27,999 nucleotides of DNA from B1SED10-75 sp964636865 (GTDB lineage Bacteria; Bacillota; Dethiobacteria; DTU022; PWGO01): positions 1 to 27,999 of the forward strand of contig CAZWVJ010000023.1 in the NCBI GenBank assembly GCA_964636865.1, in the 5' to 3' direction. Below the pieces are notes generated by a model. That model did no database searches. It was not told where the DNA came from and saw only the letters and a list, made by a program, of their open reading frames with translations. The position numbers and the translations under genes were made by a program. This document shows positions 7,670 through 16,019 of the stretch, piece after piece. Position 1 is the first letter of the stretch. Every line of letters starts with the position of its first letter.

Positions 7670-8992
7670 ATGTCTGATTTTATCATATATAACACCACTA
7701 TATTAAACATGGATGAAGAAAAACCCCATAACGTAATCCAAGGCAACCTCCATATTAAGGATGGCATAATTACCGGCATTGCTCCTCCATCGGCACACAT
7801 TTCCACCGAAAACAATAACCGGGAAACCTCTCTTATTGACGGAAGCAATTTCATCATCATGCCCGGACTGATTAACTGCCACGGACACGCAGCTATGTGC
7901 CTTTTTCGCGGCATTGCCGATGATCTCCCCTTGCATGAATGGCTCATAAAAAATATCTGGCCGAAGGAATTTCGTTTAAAGAAAGAAGATGTTTACTGGG
8001 GCACCATGCTTAGCATTGCAGAAATGATTCGCAGCGGAACCACTACCTTTACAGATATGTATTTTCTTATGGAAGAAGTGGCAAGAGCAGTGGAAGTAAG
8101 CGGTATACGGGGTGTCCTATCACGTGGCATGGGCGGCATCGGTATCATGAAAAAAAATGCCTGGCGAGAAACCAATAATCTCATCAATAACTGGCAGGGT
8201 GAAGCCAATGGGCGGATTAAAATAATTTTAGGCCCCCATGCGCTTTATACTTGCTCTCCGGATTATCTAAAAAAGATTAGAGATTTTGCCGCCAAAGTAA
8301 ACTTGCCGCTCCAAATTCATTTGAGCGAAACAAAATGGGAAGTAGATCATTCCATGAAAAAATATGGATTAACTCCGGTGGAAATGTTAAACAAGCTCGG
8401 TATCTTCGAGCACCACGTTATTTGTTCTCACTGTGTTCACCTGAGCATAAATGACCTTCGAATTTTTGAAAACAAAAAACCCGGTATTGTCCACAATCCC
8501 AGCAGCAATTTGAAGTTGGGCAGTGGAATCGCGCCGGTAAAAAAACTGCTGGAAGCAGGATTAAATGTTGGGTTAGGAACCGACGGCGCAGCCAGTAATA
8601 ACAACCTCAATATGTTCGAAGAAATGCATATTGCCTCCCTGCTGGCCAAAGGTATAAATAAAGATCCTACACAGATTCCGGCCCGGACTTCCCTGGAAAT
8701 GGCTACACACAAAGGAGCCGAAATATTGGGCATACAAAAAATCGGGCGCATTAAGGAAGGTTACCGCGCCGATATCATCGGCATTAATAAAAGACGTCCG
8801 CACCTTTCCCCCCTTCACGAAGTTGAAGCCCAGCTAGTTTACTCTGCCACCGGATCTGATGTAGAATTAGTAATGGTAGACGGAAAACTATTAATGAATA
8901 AAGGGGAACTGCTTACCCTTGACGAAGAAAAGATCATGCATGAAGCTGAAAAACGCGCTTATCGTTTTAAGCATAAGGGAAATACAAAATAA
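7670..8992 (+). CDS. mtaD: 5-methylthioadenosine/S-adenosylhomocysteine deaminase
   Basis: A 440-aa amidohydrolase of the MtaD/TrzN/atrazine-chlorohydrolase family. It hydrolytically removes the 6-amino group of MTA and SAH, giving methylthioinosine or S-inosylhomocysteine. Metal-site residues are visible: His71 and His73 in GLINCHGHA, His217 in QIHLSET, His254 in SHCVHLS, and Asp305 in GLGTDGAASNNN. A small beta-sandwich is formed by the N- and C-termini, ending VELVMVDGKLLM. Start ATG 7670 is preceded by GGAAGGAA at 8 nt. The ATG at 7652 would place the Shine-Dalgarno inside the coding region. It lies 64 nt after the phosphorylase and 21 nt before surE, consistent with one operon. Functional coupling with the upstream phosphorylase is inferred from that protein's base-site residues. 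Confidence 0.93.
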   Translation: MSDFIIYNTTILNMDEEKPHNVIQGNLHIKDGIITGIAPPSAHISTENNNRETSLIDGSNFIIMPGLINCHGHAAMCLFRGIADDLPLHEWLIKNIWPKEFRLKKEDVYWGTMLSIAEMIRSGTTTFTDMYFLMEEVARAVEVSGIRGVLSRGMGGIGIMKKNAWRETNNLINNWQGEANGRIKIILGPHALYTCSPDYLKKIRDFAAKVNLPLQIHLSETKWEVDHSMKKYGLTPVEMLNKLGIFEHHVICSHCVHLSINDLRIFENKKPGIVHNPSSNLKLGSGIAPVKKLLEAGLNVGLGTDGAASNNNLNMFEEMHIASLLAKGINKDPTQIPARTSLEMATHKGAEILGIQKIGRIKEGYRADIIGINKRRPHLSPLHEVEAQLVYSATGSDVELVMVDGKLLMNKGELLTLDEEKIMHEAEKRAYRFKHKGNTK

Positions 8993-9013
8993 AAACATCG
9001 GAGTGAAAACAAT

Positions 9014-9817
9014 ATGAGCAAAACCATACTTATAACCAACGACGACGGCATCCAGGCGGAAGGCATTCAGGTATTAAGCCAAAAAATGCACGAAACATTC
9101 GGCGAAACTATTAATCTCGTTATTATCGCCCCGGATCACGAACAAAGCGCAGTTGGTCATGCCATTACCATGCACCGTCCCCTGCGGGTGGAAACAGTAA
9201 AGTTTTTGCACAACAAAGATCTTAACGGCTGGACTGTAAACGGCACCCCCGCCGACTGTGTTAAACTTGCCGTGGAAGCTCTTCTTCCCCAAAAGCCGGA
9301 GCTGGTTGTCTCGGGGATAAACCGGGGAAGCAATCTGGGCACAGATGTTATTTATTCAGGCACCGTATCCGCAGCATTAGAAGGCGTTATTTTAGAAATC
9401 CCCTCGATTGCCGTATCTCTGACGGAAGTGGGAGAAATCGGCTTTGAGCTTGCTGCCGATTTCACCTGTTATTTTGTTTCTTACGTGTTAAATAACGGGC
9501 TGGAGCCGGAACATCTTCTTAACATTAACGTCCCCCCCGTCAATCGAGGGCAGCTCAACGGCGTGCGCATAACCAAGTTGGGCGATCGGCGCTACCGCAA
9601 TACATTTCAAAAACGCACTGATCCCCGCGGCAAAAACTATTACTGGCTGGCCGGGGACGTAGTTGAAACCCAAAAAGACACAAGCTTTGATGTAGGCGCA
9701 ATTAAAAACAACTGCATATCCATTACTCCCATTCAATTTGATCTAACCTGCTATGAACTATTTGAATCTTTGCAGGAAACCGCCCATAAATTGGAATCTT
9801 CTTTTCTTGAATATTAA
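9014..9817 (+). CDS. surE: 5'/3'-nucleotidase SurE
   Basis: A 267-aa SurE protein, a metal-dependent phosphatase acting on nucleoside monophosphates, sometimes also exopolyphosphate. Seen: the metal-binding ITNDDGIQAEG at residues 7-17 with Asp10-Asp11, the APDHEQSAVGHAIT segment, the NGTPADCVKLA segment, SGINRGSNLGTDVIYSGTVSAALEG, and a C-terminal stretch beginning DFTCYFV that forms the dimer-swap region in the family. Length is normal. The Shine-Dalgarno GGAGTGA precedes ATG 9014. It lies 21 nt after mtaD and 36 nt before rtcB. In this cluster it could dephosphorylate nucleotides to nucleosides ahead of the phosphorylase (inference). Confidence 0.96.
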   Translation: MSKTILITNDDGIQAEGIQVLSQKMHETFGETINLVIIAPDHEQSAVGHAITMHRPLRVETVKFLHNKDLNGWTVNGTPADCVKLAVEALLPQKPELVVSGINRGSNLGTDVIYSGTVSAALEGVILEIPSIAVSLTEVGEIGFELAADFTCYFVSYVLNNGLEPEHLLNINVPPVNRGQLNGVRITKLGDRRYRNTFQKRTDPRGKNYYWLAGDVVETQKDTSFDVGAIKNNCISITPIQFDLTCYELFESLQETAHKLESSFLEY

Positions 9818-9853
9818 TAAGACAGCACAATTAATTGCAGAGGAGAAATAAAA

Positions 9854-11272
9854 ATGCATAAACTGCAGCCAATGGGGCCAAATTGCTATCGCATTCCCAA
9901 AGAGGGGAACATGCGGGTAGAGGCCAGAGTTTATCTCAAAAATGAGATGCTGCCTTCCTTTGAAGAAAGTTCAGCCAGGCAGCTGATGGATGCGGCTTCC
10001 TTGCCCGGAATTTACAAGTATGTTATCGGCATGCCCGATATCCATACCGGCTTCGGGCTTCCCATCGGAGGCATTATGGCCATGGATGCCCAAAATGGAA
10101 TTGTCTCCGCCGGAGCCGTGGGAATGGACATAAACTGCGGGGTGCGGCTGTTGAAAACTAACATTCCTGCGAACCAAGTCTCTTCTTCTGTCCAACAAAA
10201 GCTTATACAGGCTATAACACATTCTGTTCCCTCCGGCACCGGTAAAAAAAGCAAGCATGCCGGGAGCTCCGGCCCGAAGTTAAAAAATATCCTTACCGAT
10301 GGTGTGCCGGTTTTGCTGCAAATGGGCATTGGCAGGCCCGAAGACCTGGAATATATTGAAGAACAAGGAGCTTTCCCCGGGGGTGACCCCGCAGCTGTCA
10401 GCAAAGAAGCGTTATCCCGAGCCGATCAATTATCTACCCTCGGAGGTGGAAATCACTTTATCGAGATCGGATACGTGGCAGATATTTTTGATCAAGATAT
10501 TGCTCGCCTCATGGGCCTTAAAGAAGGAAATTTAAGCGTCCTTATTCATACCGGCAGCCGCGGTTTTGGTCACCAGATTTGCACAGATTATTCCGAGTCT
10601 ATGAAAAAAACAGCCAAACGAAGCAAAATCGAGATTCCCACCGCCGGCCTTGCCGGGGCATTTATCAATTCTAAGGAAGGAAAAAACTACCTCGCTGCCA
10701 TGGCCTGTGCTGCAAATTTTGCCTTTTCTAACCGTCACTGGATAACCCACGACATCCGGAATGCCTTTGCGGAAGTTTTGGGTGGAAAAGATACCGATTA
10801 CGATCTGGGCGTCGTTTACGACCTGGCTCATAATATTGCCAAGTTTGAAAAAATAGACGGGAAGAAGCTGTTGATCCACCGCAAGGGAGCCACCCGCGCC
10901 CTTCCACCGGAACACCACCTTAATCCTCAGAAATATCGCTCTACCGGACACCCCGTTATTATCCCCGGGAGTATGGGCACCTCTTCATACGTAGTTACCG
11001 GCACCCAGAAGGCAACCGAAACCTTTTACTCGGTAAATCACGGCGCCGGCCGTAGATTATCCCGCAAAGCCGCCAAAAAAGAAATTCCCGTAGCTGAAAT
11101 GCAGGAAAAAATGGAAGGAATTATCACCTCGGGAAAAAGAATTCAAACCTTTTTGGACGAAGCTCCGCAAGCTTATAAAGATATCGAACAGGTAGTAGAC
11201 ACCCTTTCCGAGATAGACATCATCCGCAAAGTTGCTCGCTTACAACCTCTTGCCGTGATTAAAGGCGATTAG
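9854..11272 (+). CDS. rtcB: RNA-splicing ligase RtcB
   Basis: A 472-aa RtcB, the GTP- and Mn-dependent ligase that joins 2',3'-cyclic-phosphate or 3'-phosphate RNA ends to 5'-OH ends. Seen in order: GMPDIHTGFGLPIGG, metal-site Asp92 and Cys95 in VGMDINCGVR, LGGGNHFIEIG, HTGSRGFGHQ, DLAHNIAKFE, HRKGATRALPPEH, IPGSMGTSSYV, and the guanylated His396 in NHGAGRRLSR. The length and residue spacing match the long Pyrococcus-type proteins more than the shorter Escherichia coli form. Archease, the turnover cofactor of some RtcBs, is not in the window. ATG 9854 has GAGGAGA at 6-7 nt. It is the last gene of the plus-strand cluster. The following gene has its own promoter. Confidence 0.97.
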   Translation: MHKLQPMGPNCYRIPKEGNMRVEARVYLKNEMLPSFEESSARQLMDAASLPGIYKYVIGMPDIHTGFGLPIGGIMAMDAQNGIVSAGAVGMDINCGVRLLKTNIPANQVSSSVQQKLIQAITHSVPSGTGKKSKHAGSSGPKLKNILTDGVPVLLQMGIGRPEDLEYIEEQGAFPGGDPAAVSKEALSRADQLSTLGGGNHFIEIGYVADIFDQDIARLMGLKEGNLSVLIHTGSRGFGHQICTDYSESMKKTAKRSKIEIPTAGLAGAFINSKEGKNYLAAMACAANFAFSNRHWITHDIRNAFAEVLGGKDTDYDLGVVYDLAHNIAKFEKIDGKKLLIHRKGATRALPPEHHLNPQKYRSTGHPVIIPGSMGTSSYVVTGTQKATETFYSVNHGAGRRLSRKAAKKEIPVAEMQEKMEGIITSGKRIQTFLDEAPQAYKDIEQVVDTLSEIDIIRKVARLQPLAVIKGD

Positions 11273-11335
11273 GAGAAAACAAAGAAATATGGGTTCACCA
11301 TTCCTTCCTCTTGACGTATGAACTCCCTGAGCACA

Positions 11336-11365
11336 TTGACATCGAGATCTCTATAAGCTTATAAT
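11336..11365 (+). promoter_or_regulatory. Sigma-A promoter for the glycyl radical enzyme
   Basis: TTGACA (11336-11341) and TATAAT (11360-11365) are 18 nt apart, 59 nt before ATG 11425. This argues that the glycyl radical enzyme is transcribed separately from rtcB. Confidence 0.75.
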
Positions 11366-11424
11366 AACATTACAAAATATTCAGCCAATTTTTACCCGGA
11401 CTAACTGGAAAAAGGATGAAATAA

Positions 11425-13803
11425 ATGGCTTTACCCTTGACTGAGACCGAAAACAAACGTATCATCACCATTTTGCAGGACATGCAAAATAAAACCTACT
11501 CCATTTGTCTGGAACGCCCCACCCTTCTGGAGCAATATTGGCAATCTAAGCAGGGCAAGGGCAAACATCCATATATTCAACGGGCAGAGGCCTTGGCCTA
11601 TGTTTATACCCACCGCACACCTCGCATATATCGCGAGGAATTAATCGTAGGAAACATTTCCTCTAAACGCATTGCCGCTAACTATTATTCAGAAGGAGGA
11701 TCGGTACATATCCTGGAGGATTTATTCCAGCTGGAAAAAAGGCCGACCATCCCCATTCACCTTAGTTCCTCAGAAAAGAAAAAACTTCTTTCTATAGGCC
11801 TGCGTCATTCAAAGCACGCCATAGCCACTAAAGCCCTTCTTCGGCCGGGGCGAATAAATCAGTTTCTAGAATTTTTCCGGGCCAAAAGATTTTTTATCAC
11901 CGAAGAAGCCGGAATTTCACACCTCGTCCCCGGTTACCATACTATCATACATAAAGGATTGAGCCACGCAGCCGAAATTGCTCGTTCCAAGCTGGAAGAA
12001 GAAACCCTGGATGATGATCGGGAAGCTTTTTATCAGGGCATAATAATTGTAGTGGAAGGCATCAAAAAAATGGCTGAAAACTTAGCCGACACCGCTGAAA
12101 CAAAAGCCGCCAGAGGCCAAAACCCCACCCGCCGCCGTGAACTTTTGGAAATTGCCGAAATTTGTCGCCACGTGCCCTATCATCCGGCCCGAACCTTCCG
12201 TGAAGGGCTGCAGTCAGCCTGGTTAATTCACGTGGCTTTAAACCTGGAAGATTTTGAGCAGGGTATTTCTTTTGGGCGCCTGGATCGCTTCCTTTACCCC
12301 CTTTACAAGCAAGACCTGAAAAGAGGGCTCATCACCGAAGATAAAGCTCGAGAACTACTGGCCTGCTTTTGTCTCAAATGCGGCGAAACAATCCCCCTTT
12401 ATTCTCGGCGCATCAACAAATTTTTCGGGGGCAACGCCGTGGGACAGGGCATTACGCTGGGCGGAACCGATGAAGAAGGCAACGATACCACCAACGAACT
12501 CTCTCGCCTTTTCATGGAAGCGTTTTCTCTTGTGATGACCAGAGAACCAAGCCTGCATGCCCGCATTCATGAGAATACCCCGGAGTGGTTTTGGGAAGAA
12601 TGTGCAAGTTTAATCCAAAAAGGAAGCGGCAGGCCATCTCTGTTCAACGATCATGCAATTACAGAAGCACTGGCAGAAGCGGGTATTAAAAAGAAGCATG
12701 CGCGTGATTATGCCGTCATAGGTTGTGTAGAAATGGGAAGCCAGGGGCGCACCTATAATTCCTCCGATGCCGGCCTTTTTAACCTTCCCCTCTGCCTGGA
12801 ATTAGCCCTTAATAGAGGAAAACGCTTTCAGGGAGGCTCCCGCATCGGAGCTGCCACTCCCCCTGTTGAATCCATGCAGTCATTTGATGATGTTTTGGAG
12901 GCATTTCGCAAACAGATAGAACACGGAGTAGCCGAAATGGTAGATGTTATTACCGCGTTGGAAAAAACTTATCGTATTCACCGCCCCACTCCACTGAACT
13001 CCATACTTACTGAGGGGTGCCTGGAAAGAGGGAAAGATGTTACCCGGGGAGGCGCCATGTATGATTTCACTTCTGTTCAGGGAGTTGGCCTCGCCGATGC
13101 AGGTGACTCTTTATACGCCCTTAAAGAACTTGTTTTCACGGAAAAATCCCTAACCCTCCCTCAGCTGGTAAACATACTTCGGGTTAATTATAGAGACCAT
13201 GAAACTTTACAAGCTCGCTTGCAGAGCCGTTTTCCTCGATACGGGAACAACCACCGCGGGGTTGATCATATGGTGCAAATAGTTGCAGATATTTACACCG
13301 AAACAGTTAACAAGCACATTAATACAAGGGGTGGACAGTATATACCCGGTTTCTACTCTATGACCTGTCACCAGGGATTCGGTGAAACTACCGGCGCACT
13401 TCCCAACGGAAGGCCGGCCGGTGTCAGGTTTTCTAACGGTATTTCTCCAAGCGATGGCGCCGACGTTAACGGCCCCACCGCCGTATTAAATTCTGCTGCC
13501 AGCTTAGACAACCGCCATTTTGTTAACTGCTGTGCCCTTAATTTAAAGTTTGAAAAAAATACGGTCCTAAATAAAAAAGGAAGAGAAACCATAGCCTCCC
13601 TAATGAAGACATTCTTCCGAATGGGTGGAATGCAAGCTCAAATCAACGTCCTGGATACCAAACAATTACTAGAAGCTCGAGAAAACCCGCAAAGATATCC
13701 CGGTCTGCTTGTACGCATCTCCGGATATTGCGCCTATTTCCATGACTTATCCCCGGAAGTCCAAGACGAGATAATTGAGCGTACTACTCACTGCGCCAAT
13801 TAA
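11425..13803 (+). CDS. Glycyl radical enzyme (PFL-like / diol-dehydratase-CutC-like superfamily), substrate unknown
   Basis: A 792-aa glycyl radical enzyme. Seen: an N-terminal PFL domain from about residue 40, RELLEIAEICRHVPYHPARTF near 237, the active-site loop VIGCVEMGSQGR with thiyl Cys434 and Glu436, and the C-terminal radical loop VRISGYCAYF with Gly767. A single Cys followed by Val-Glu matches the C-x-E layout of dehydratases and C-N/C-S lyases such as glycerol dehydratase, CutC or IslA. True pyruvate formate-lyase has Cys-Cys, so the common label PFL would be misleading. GCVE is followed by Met, not the Pro of glycerol dehydratase/CutC, so the subfamily is unassigned. Oxygen exposure would cleave the chain at Gly767, fitting an anaerobe. 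A radical-SAM activase is required but none lies in the window. AAGGA lies 8 nt before ATG 11425. Confidence 0.9.
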   Translation: MALPLTETENKRIITILQDMQNKTYSICLERPTLLEQYWQSKQGKGKHPYIQRAEALAYVYTHRTPRIYREELIVGNISSKRIAANYYSEGGSVHILEDLFQLEKRPTIPIHLSSSEKKKLLSIGLRHSKHAIATKALLRPGRINQFLEFFRAKRFFITEEAGISHLVPGYHTIIHKGLSHAAEIARSKLEEETLDDDREAFYQGIIIVVEGIKKMAENLADTAETKAARGQNPTRRRELLEIAEICRHVPYHPARTFREGLQSAWLIHVALNLEDFEQGISFGRLDRFLYPLYKQDLKRGLITEDKARELLACFCLKCGETIPLYSRRINKFFGGNAVGQGITLGGTDEEGNDTTNELSRLFMEAFSLVMTREPSLHARIHENTPEWFWEECASLIQKGSGRPSLFNDHAITEALAEAGIKKKHARDYAVIGCVEMGSQGRTYNSSDAGLFNLPLCLELALNRGKRFQGGSRIGAATPPVESMQSFDDVLEAFRKQIEHGVAEMVDVITALEKTYRIHRPTPLNSILTEGCLERGKDVTRGGAMYDFTSVQGVGLADAGDSLYALKELVFTEKSLTLPQLVNILRVNYRDHETLQARLQSRFPRYGNNHRGVDHMVQIVADIYTETVNKHINTRGGQYIPGFYSMTCHQGFGETTGALPNGRPAGVRFSNGISPSDGADVNGPTAVLNSAASLDNRHFVNCCALNLKFEKNTVLNKKGRETIASLMKTFFRMGGMQAQINVLDTKQLLEARENPQRYPGLLVRISGYCAYFHDLSPEVQDEIIERTTHCAN

Positions 13804-13904
13804 TTTACGTATTCCCTGTTTTCACAAAAACGTTCCTGCAATTATTCGCTAATAATTTAACTCCATAACCTTTAAAGATGCCTAAAATACCCTACTTTTT
13901 GCAA

Positions 13905-13933
13905 TTGACAAAGAAAAAATAATAAATTACAAT
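13905..13933 (+). promoter_or_regulatory. Promoter for tRNA-Trp
   Basis: TTGACA (13905-13910) and TACAAT (13928-13933) are 17 nt apart, and the tRNA begins 11 nt after the -10 box. Confidence 0.8.
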
Positions 13934-13944
13934 AATTGTGTAAT

Positions 13945-14020
13945 AGGGGAGTAGCTCAATAGGCAGAGCAGCGGCCTCCAAAGCCGCAGGCTGCGGGTTC
14001 GAGTCCTGTCTCCCCTGCCA
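13945..14020 (+). tRNA. trnW: tRNA-Trp (CCA)
   Basis: A 76-nt cloverleaf. Acceptor arms AGGGGAG and CTCCCCT pair fully, the D arm is GCTC/GAGC, the anticodon stem is GCGGC/GCCGC with loop CTCCAAA (anticodon CCA), the T loop is TTCGAGT, and the discriminator G is followed by an encoded CCA. It is a stand-alone gene with its own promoter. Confidence 0.97.
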
Positions 14021-14062
14021 AGATAATGAGGGTTAACACCCCCTAACCCTAAAAATTCAGAC

Positions 14063-14106
14063 AGAACCCACCGTTTTGTTTTTTGCAGATGTTTGCGGTG
14101 GGTTCT
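14063..14106. terminator. Long perfect hairpin downstream of tRNA-Trp
   Basis: AGAACCCACCG (14063-14073) and CGGTGGGTTCT (14096-14106) form an 11-bp perfect stem around a 22-nt T-rich loop. A smaller repeat AGGGTTA/TAACCCT (14029-14035, 14044-14050) lies just before it. The position between tRNA-Trp and the convergent DUF1992 gene suggests a bidirectional transcription stop, but there is no classical T-run after the stem. Confidence 0.45.
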
Positions 14107-14227
14107 TGACGTACTCTTTCTGTGAATTTCTAACCGATTCAGCCTAAATTTTTGGCTATCCGGTAAATTATAACTTTATTTCCAAACATGGAAAAAGCAA
14201 ACTGGCAGGCACATACTACCGATGTAT

Positions 14228-14611
14228 TTACTTCTGGGAGGAGCTAGAAAGCTTGCGGTGTATTTTATCTTCGTACATGGAGAGAACTTCTTTTTTTATA
14301 CCTCTCTTTTCCGCCAGCATGTTAAATCGAAGCTGCAATTCATTCCACCTTTTACGTAATTTAGCTTTTTCTTCTTCTTCATAACAGCATGCAATTAGCC
14401 TCTCCAGTGAAATAAGTTCTTTCTTTAGCTGCAGCTCTTCAGGAAGTACACCGGCATTTTTAAGAATAATAAAACTGGCCCGCAAATCCTCCGGCACATG
14501 AGATAGATCATCTATCTTCAATGGCTTTCCTTTACCGGGCAAATCATCCAATTCTCCGCTATCTCTAGCCTCTTTAATTTTTTCTTCAGCAATTAAAGCA
14601 ATAACATTCAT
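14228..14611 (-). CDS. DUF1992 (DnaJC28-like conserved domain) protein
   Basis: A 127-aa soluble protein whose first 70 residues carry the DUF1992 signature: IAEEKIKEARDSGELDDLPGKGKPL, then VPEDLRASFIILKNAGVLPEE. The rest is a charged helical region, probably a coiled coil (about residues 60-105). The domain occurs in bacterial YhdN-type proteins and in eukaryotic DnaJC28. Its biochemical role is not established and it has no J domain here. ATG 14611 has a short AGGGG upstream. The gene is 45 nt after the flavodoxin gene on the same strand and may be the last cistron of that run. Confidence 0.85.
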   Translation of the reverse strand: MNVIALIAEEKIKEARDSGELDDLPGKGKPLKIDDLSHVPEDLRASFIILKNAGVLPEELQLKKELISLERLIACCYEEEEKAKLRKRWNELQLRFNMLAEKRGIKKEVLSMYEDKIHRKLSSSSQK

Positions 14612-14656
14612 CGAACCCCTGCTTTCGTCTTTATGTAAACTGCCAAATCGCCATAT

Positions 14657-15127
14657 TTAAAAGTTCAATTTGCTTAAATTCTCAATGCAATTATTGATGC
14701 TCTGCTCGCGAGAAGATTTGGACCAGATAACAACTTCTGTACCCAATACATTAGCTCCTTTTGATATACAAATATCTTTCATCTGGTTCACGGCTCTATT
14801 CCCGCCCGTCCATTTTAAGGGCAGCTGTTTGGTGACAAAACAGGCAACATTCTTTCCCGATAGCGATGGAAGCTGTTCTAAATAAGATTTCATCACCGTT
14901 GCTAAAGAAAACGCATGCACCGGAGCGCCAAAAATAATCGCATCATAATGATCCACTGCGGGCGTGTTGGTAAACTGAAAGTTGCTCTCTCCCGGTTTTG
15001 CTTCGCTGTTGATAGTCACTTGCTCAAGTGTCGCTGAATATTTTTCCCCATCAAGAGTTTCATTTAATTTTTGGGCAACAGAATAGGTGTTACCCGTATG
15101 AGAATAAACAATGATACCTATATTCAT
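14657..15127 (-). CDS. Flavodoxin-family protein
   Basis: A 156-aa flavodoxin-like protein. The FMN phosphate loop is SHTGNT at residues 9-14 after a first beta strand MNIGIIVY. A second flavin-contacting loop follows AIIFGAPVHAFSLA near residues 71-84. Such proteins carry FMN and act as low-potential electron carriers or quinone/nitro reductases. The specific partner is unknown. ATG 15127 has AGGAGG about 6 nt upstream. An upstream ATG at 15160 would add 11 basic residues and include the Shine-Dalgarno, so it is rejected. It lies 61 nt after the MscS channel gene. Confidence 0.85.
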   Translation of the reverse strand: MNIGIIVYSHTGNTYSVAQKLNETLDGEKYSATLEQVTINSEAKPGESNFQFTNTPAVDHYDAIIFGAPVHAFSLATVMKSYLEQLPSLSGKNVACFVTKQLPLKWTGGNRAVNQMKDICISKGANVLGTEVVIWSKSSREQSINNCIENLSKLNF

Positions 15128-15188
15128 TTTTTTCCTCCTGTCTCTGAAAAGTGAGCGCATTTTTTCTTCACGTTAATGTAAGGAGACT

Positions 15189-15983
15189 TTAGCCCGTGGG
15201 CATATGCACGTCCATCTGGGGATAAGGAATATTTATGCCTTCATTGTCAAAAGCGACTTTAACTTTCTCCATCAGTTCAAAATACAAAGGCCAGTAGTCA
15301 GCTGCCGCACACCATACCCGGTAATAGATTATTAGGGCATGGTCTCCGTGTTCGCCGACAACAATCATGGGTTCCGGCTCATCGAATATAAGGGTATGTT
15401 CATCGGCAATACGCTGCAAGACCTCTCTAACTTTATTAATATCATCCTCGTAACCAATACCGAACTTAAAATCTATGCGGCGGGTTTCATAAGCAGAATA
15501 ATTTACAACACTGTTGTTAGAAAGAGCGCCGTTGGGAATAACTATTTTACGATTATCGGGTGTATCAAGCACCGTGTAGAAAACTTGAATATCTTTAACA
15601 GTTCCGGCATAACCGGCAGCTTCAATATAATGTCCTGTTTGGAAAGGTTTTAGCAATAAGATGAGCACACCGCCGGCAAAATTAGACAAACTTCCTTGAA
15701 GAGCTAACCCCACAGCAAAACTTGCTGCCGCAAGCACGGCTATAAAAGCCGTCATTTCCACACCCAACATAGAAACCACAGAAATGATTAACAAAACTTG
15801 CAATGCAACTTTTATCAGAGATACTAAAAAGGACTGAAGCGATTCATCTAATTTACTCTTGCTCATATTGCCGGCAATTAATTTGGCTATCCATTTGATC
15901 ACATAAAGACCCGCAATTAGAAAAACTATGGCAAGAACAATTCGTTCTGCATAAGTGATTAGAAGATCTACTGACACATCCAT
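15189..15983 (-). CDS. mscS: Small-conductance mechanosensitive channel (MscS family)
   Basis: A 264-aa MscS-type channel, which opens under membrane tension to release solutes after osmotic downshock. Three membrane segments are visible, at about residues 9-30, 55-75 and 80-110. The third is the pore helix, with the Gly/Ala-rich pattern AASFAVGLALQGSLSNFAGG. The beta domain follows (GYAGTVKDIQVFYTVLDTPDNRKIVIPNG) and then the alpha/beta cytoplasmic cage domain. The length is normal for the minimal MscS form. ATG 15983 has GGAAGTG 8 nt upstream. It is 36 nt downstream of thrS on the same strand. Confidence 0.95.
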   Translation of the reverse strand: MDVSVDLLITYAERIVLAIVFLIAGLYVIKWIAKLIAGNMSKSKLDESLQSFLVSLIKVALQVLLIISVVSMLGVEMTAFIAVLAAASFAVGLALQGSLSNFAGGVLILLLKPFQTGHYIEAAGYAGTVKDIQVFYTVLDTPDNRKIVIPNGALSNNSVVNYSAYETRRIDFKFGIGYEDDINKVREVLQRIADEHTLIFDEPEPMIVVGEHGDHALIIYYRVWCAAADYWPLYFELMEKVKVAFDNEGINIPYPQMDVHMPTG

Positions 15984-16019
15984 AAGCTATCACTTCCCAT
16001 GCATAAAAATAATTTTTAT

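Noticed and set aside
10532..10951. 139-codon open frame opposite rtcB
   Set aside because: It is antisense to the conserved RtcB domain, with no independent start signal or domain.
11425..13803. Annotation as pyruvate formate-lyase (pflB)
   Set aside because: True PFL has adjacent Cys-Cys in the active site. Here a single Cys434 followed by Val-Glu points to the dehydratase/lyase branch.
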